Shown piece by piece: positions 14,803-15,853 of a stretch of DNA of 15,853 nt. Position numbers and translations under genes: made by a program. The stretch is from the NCBI GenBank assembly GCA_029052375.1, contig JAIDJD010000056.1:1-15853 (forward strand). Reading direction: 5' to 3'. This stretch comes from Duncaniella sp. GTDB lineage: Bacteria > Bacteroidota > Bacteroidia > Bacteroidales > Muribaculaceae. The notes under the pieces were generated by a model. That model did not search any database. It was not told the DNA's origin and saw only the letters and a list, made by a program, of their open reading frames with translations. Numbering within the stretch: position 1 is the first letter of the stretch; each line of letters begins with the position of its first letter.

Positions 14803-15853
14803 TCACTTGAAAAAGTCGTTGATGTCGAGCGAGAGTCCGGCAGACCATGAGCGTCCGGCCGTCGGAGGCGAATTCCACCTGTAGACCTCGGGACGGTAGT
14901 CGAGGAGGTTGTCCACGATGAGGTTGACCCGTATGCCTCTCCATACAGAGTGCTGCAGGGTGAGCTTCCAGAGCGAGTAGGCCGTGTCTGTCTCGAATCG
15001 GCTGACGGGCCTGGAGAGATAGCGGCCCGAGACTGCGGCGTAGAGAGAGTAGGCACGGGAGAAGCGCCTGTCGTAGCCGAGGCGCCACGTGGCCGTGTGG
15101 GGGCGGGGCTGGCTGAACTGCGAGTCGACCGTGCGCCCGGCTGTGTGGAGATAGCTGTAGCCGAGCGATAGGCTCAGGCCCGAGCGTGTCCTGAGGCGCA
15201 TGGAGATGTCGGCCCCGGCCGTGCGGACTCCCTGCTCGTTGCAGTATATGGCCCCCTCCTCGCGGTCGGCGTCGCCGGGAAAGTCTGTTGTGGTGATGCG
15301 CCGGTCGTATCTGCTGTACGAGCCTGCGGCTGTGAGGCTGTATGCTCCGGCAAGTATGCCCGAGCGTATAGACCCGTTGCGCTCGAAGGATATGTTGAAG
15401 TTGTGGCTCCTCTCGGGCTTGAGGTCGGGGTTGCCGTAGATCATCTGTATCCCGGCCATGTCGAAGCTCATGTACATCTCCTTGAGCGTCGGTGCGCGGA
15501 AGCCTCCGGCATATGAGGTGCGGACAGTGAGCGGCGCGAGCTTGAACATAGCCGCCAGGCGCGAGGTGAGGGCGTTGCTGTGCGAGCCCGAGAAATAGTC
15601 GTCTCTGAGGCTGGCTGTGATGTTGAGCCAGCGGCGCGGATTCCAGTCAAACTGCACGAAGGCGTCTGCCGAGACCTGCGAGCGCCCCTTGTTGCCCTCA
15701 AACTGGTATGTGGCGAGGCGGTCGTGCATCACGTCGGCGCCTGCGGTCAGGCCGTTGGAGCCGAAGAGGCGGGTGTAGATGGCGTGGAGCGACGTATGTA
15801 GCTTAGAATAGTAGTGGTCGTTGGTGCGCGTCTCGCCTGTGTATCGCGCCTTG
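14803..15853 (-). CDS. hmuR: TonB-dependent outer-membrane haem receptor, C-terminal barrel part (HmuR)
   Basis: The last 349 residues of a TonB-dependent receptor; the plug domain and start lie beyond base 15853. The reading frame is open from 15852. The sequence is alternating amphipathic beta strands of a barrel, with a final strand ending SLDINDFFK rather than the usual terminal aromatic residue. A FRAP box (15501-15490) and an NPDL box (15432-15421), the paired signature of haem/haemoglobin receptors such as HemR and Porphyromonas HmuR, are both present. Together with hmuS 16 bases downstream this points to haem uptake; a cobalamin or other metal-tetrapyrrole substrate is the main alternative. 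The haemophore gene hmuY and the operon promoter, if present, would be upstream and outside the window. Confidence 0.85.
   Translation of the reverse strand, partial: KARYTGETRTNDHYYSKLHTSLHAIYTRLFGSNGLTAGADVMHDRLATYQFEGNKGRSQVSADAFVQFDWNPRRWLNITASLRDDYFSGSHSNALTSRLAAMFKLAPLTVRTSYAGGFRAPTLKEMYMSFDMAGIQMIYGNPDLKPERSHNFNISFERNGSIRSGILAGAYSLTAAGSYSRYDRRITTTDFPGDADREEGAIYCNEQGVRTAGADISMRLRTRSGLSLSLGYSYLHTAGRTVDSQFSQPRPHTATWRLGYDRRFSRAYSLYAAVSGRYLSRPVSRFETDTAYSLWKLTLQHSVWRGIRVNLIVDNLLDYRPEVYRWNSPPTAGRSWSAGLSLDINDFFK

Noticed and set aside
14787..15056. Upstream extension of hmuS by 90 codons
   Set aside because: It lies within the hmuR frame and would place the signal anchor helix internally; ATG 14786 starts directly at the membrane anchor.

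Overview
The window looks like chromosome of a high-GC member of the Bacteroidales (Bacteroidota). Three things point there. Four promoters read as a TTG/TTTG-like -33 element, exactly 20 bases, then TAnnTTTG, which is the Bacteroidota sigma-ABfr pattern. The rpmB-rpmG-DUF4295 ribosomal cluster is typical of the phylum. A haem-uptake operon of the HmuYRSTUV type is present. Muribaculaceae- or Alistipes-like is a reasonable guess from the base composition, but this is inference.

Layout. Bases 1-1075 (minus strand): a C0-type HAD sugar phosphatase overlaps by 4 bases a YhhQ/VUT-family queuosine-precursor transporter that runs off the left edge. Bases 1196-1307: two back-to-back promoters, one for this pair and one for guaA. 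Bases 1339-5286 (plus strand): guaA with its own terminator, then tsaD and cinA 19 bases apart. Bases 5301-6217: a terminator-like hairpin abutting the promoter of rpmB-rpmG-DUF4295, which ends in a strong terminator; ftsY, which I expect next in this cluster, is absent. Bases 6121-6731: no gene, but a roughly 275-base near-perfect foldback (6230-6504), small repeats, and a very good promoter. Bases 6732-8897 (plus strand): a secreted six-hairpin glycosidase-like protein of unrecognised family.

Bases 8942-15853 (minus strand) are one operon, read right to left: a TonB-dependent receptor (hmuR, 3' part only), a giant CobN-like chelatase homologue tethered at both ends to the membrane (hmuS), a polytopic membrane protein (hmuT), a MotA/TolQ/ExbB-type channel protein (hmuU) and a DUF2149 protein with an ExbD-like membrane helix (hmuV). 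Gaps or overlaps between genes are +16, +3, -4 and -4 bases. I read the set as importing haem across the outer membrane and handling its iron in the periplasm, driven by its own ExbB/ExbD-like pair.

The strongest leads are the Hmu operon (methionine-rich segments in HmuS and HmuR, no histidine between the FRAP and NPDL boxes of HmuR), the foldback element at 6230-6504, and a HAD phosphatase that carries the published KDN-9-phosphate phosphatase marker residues rather than those of KdsC.
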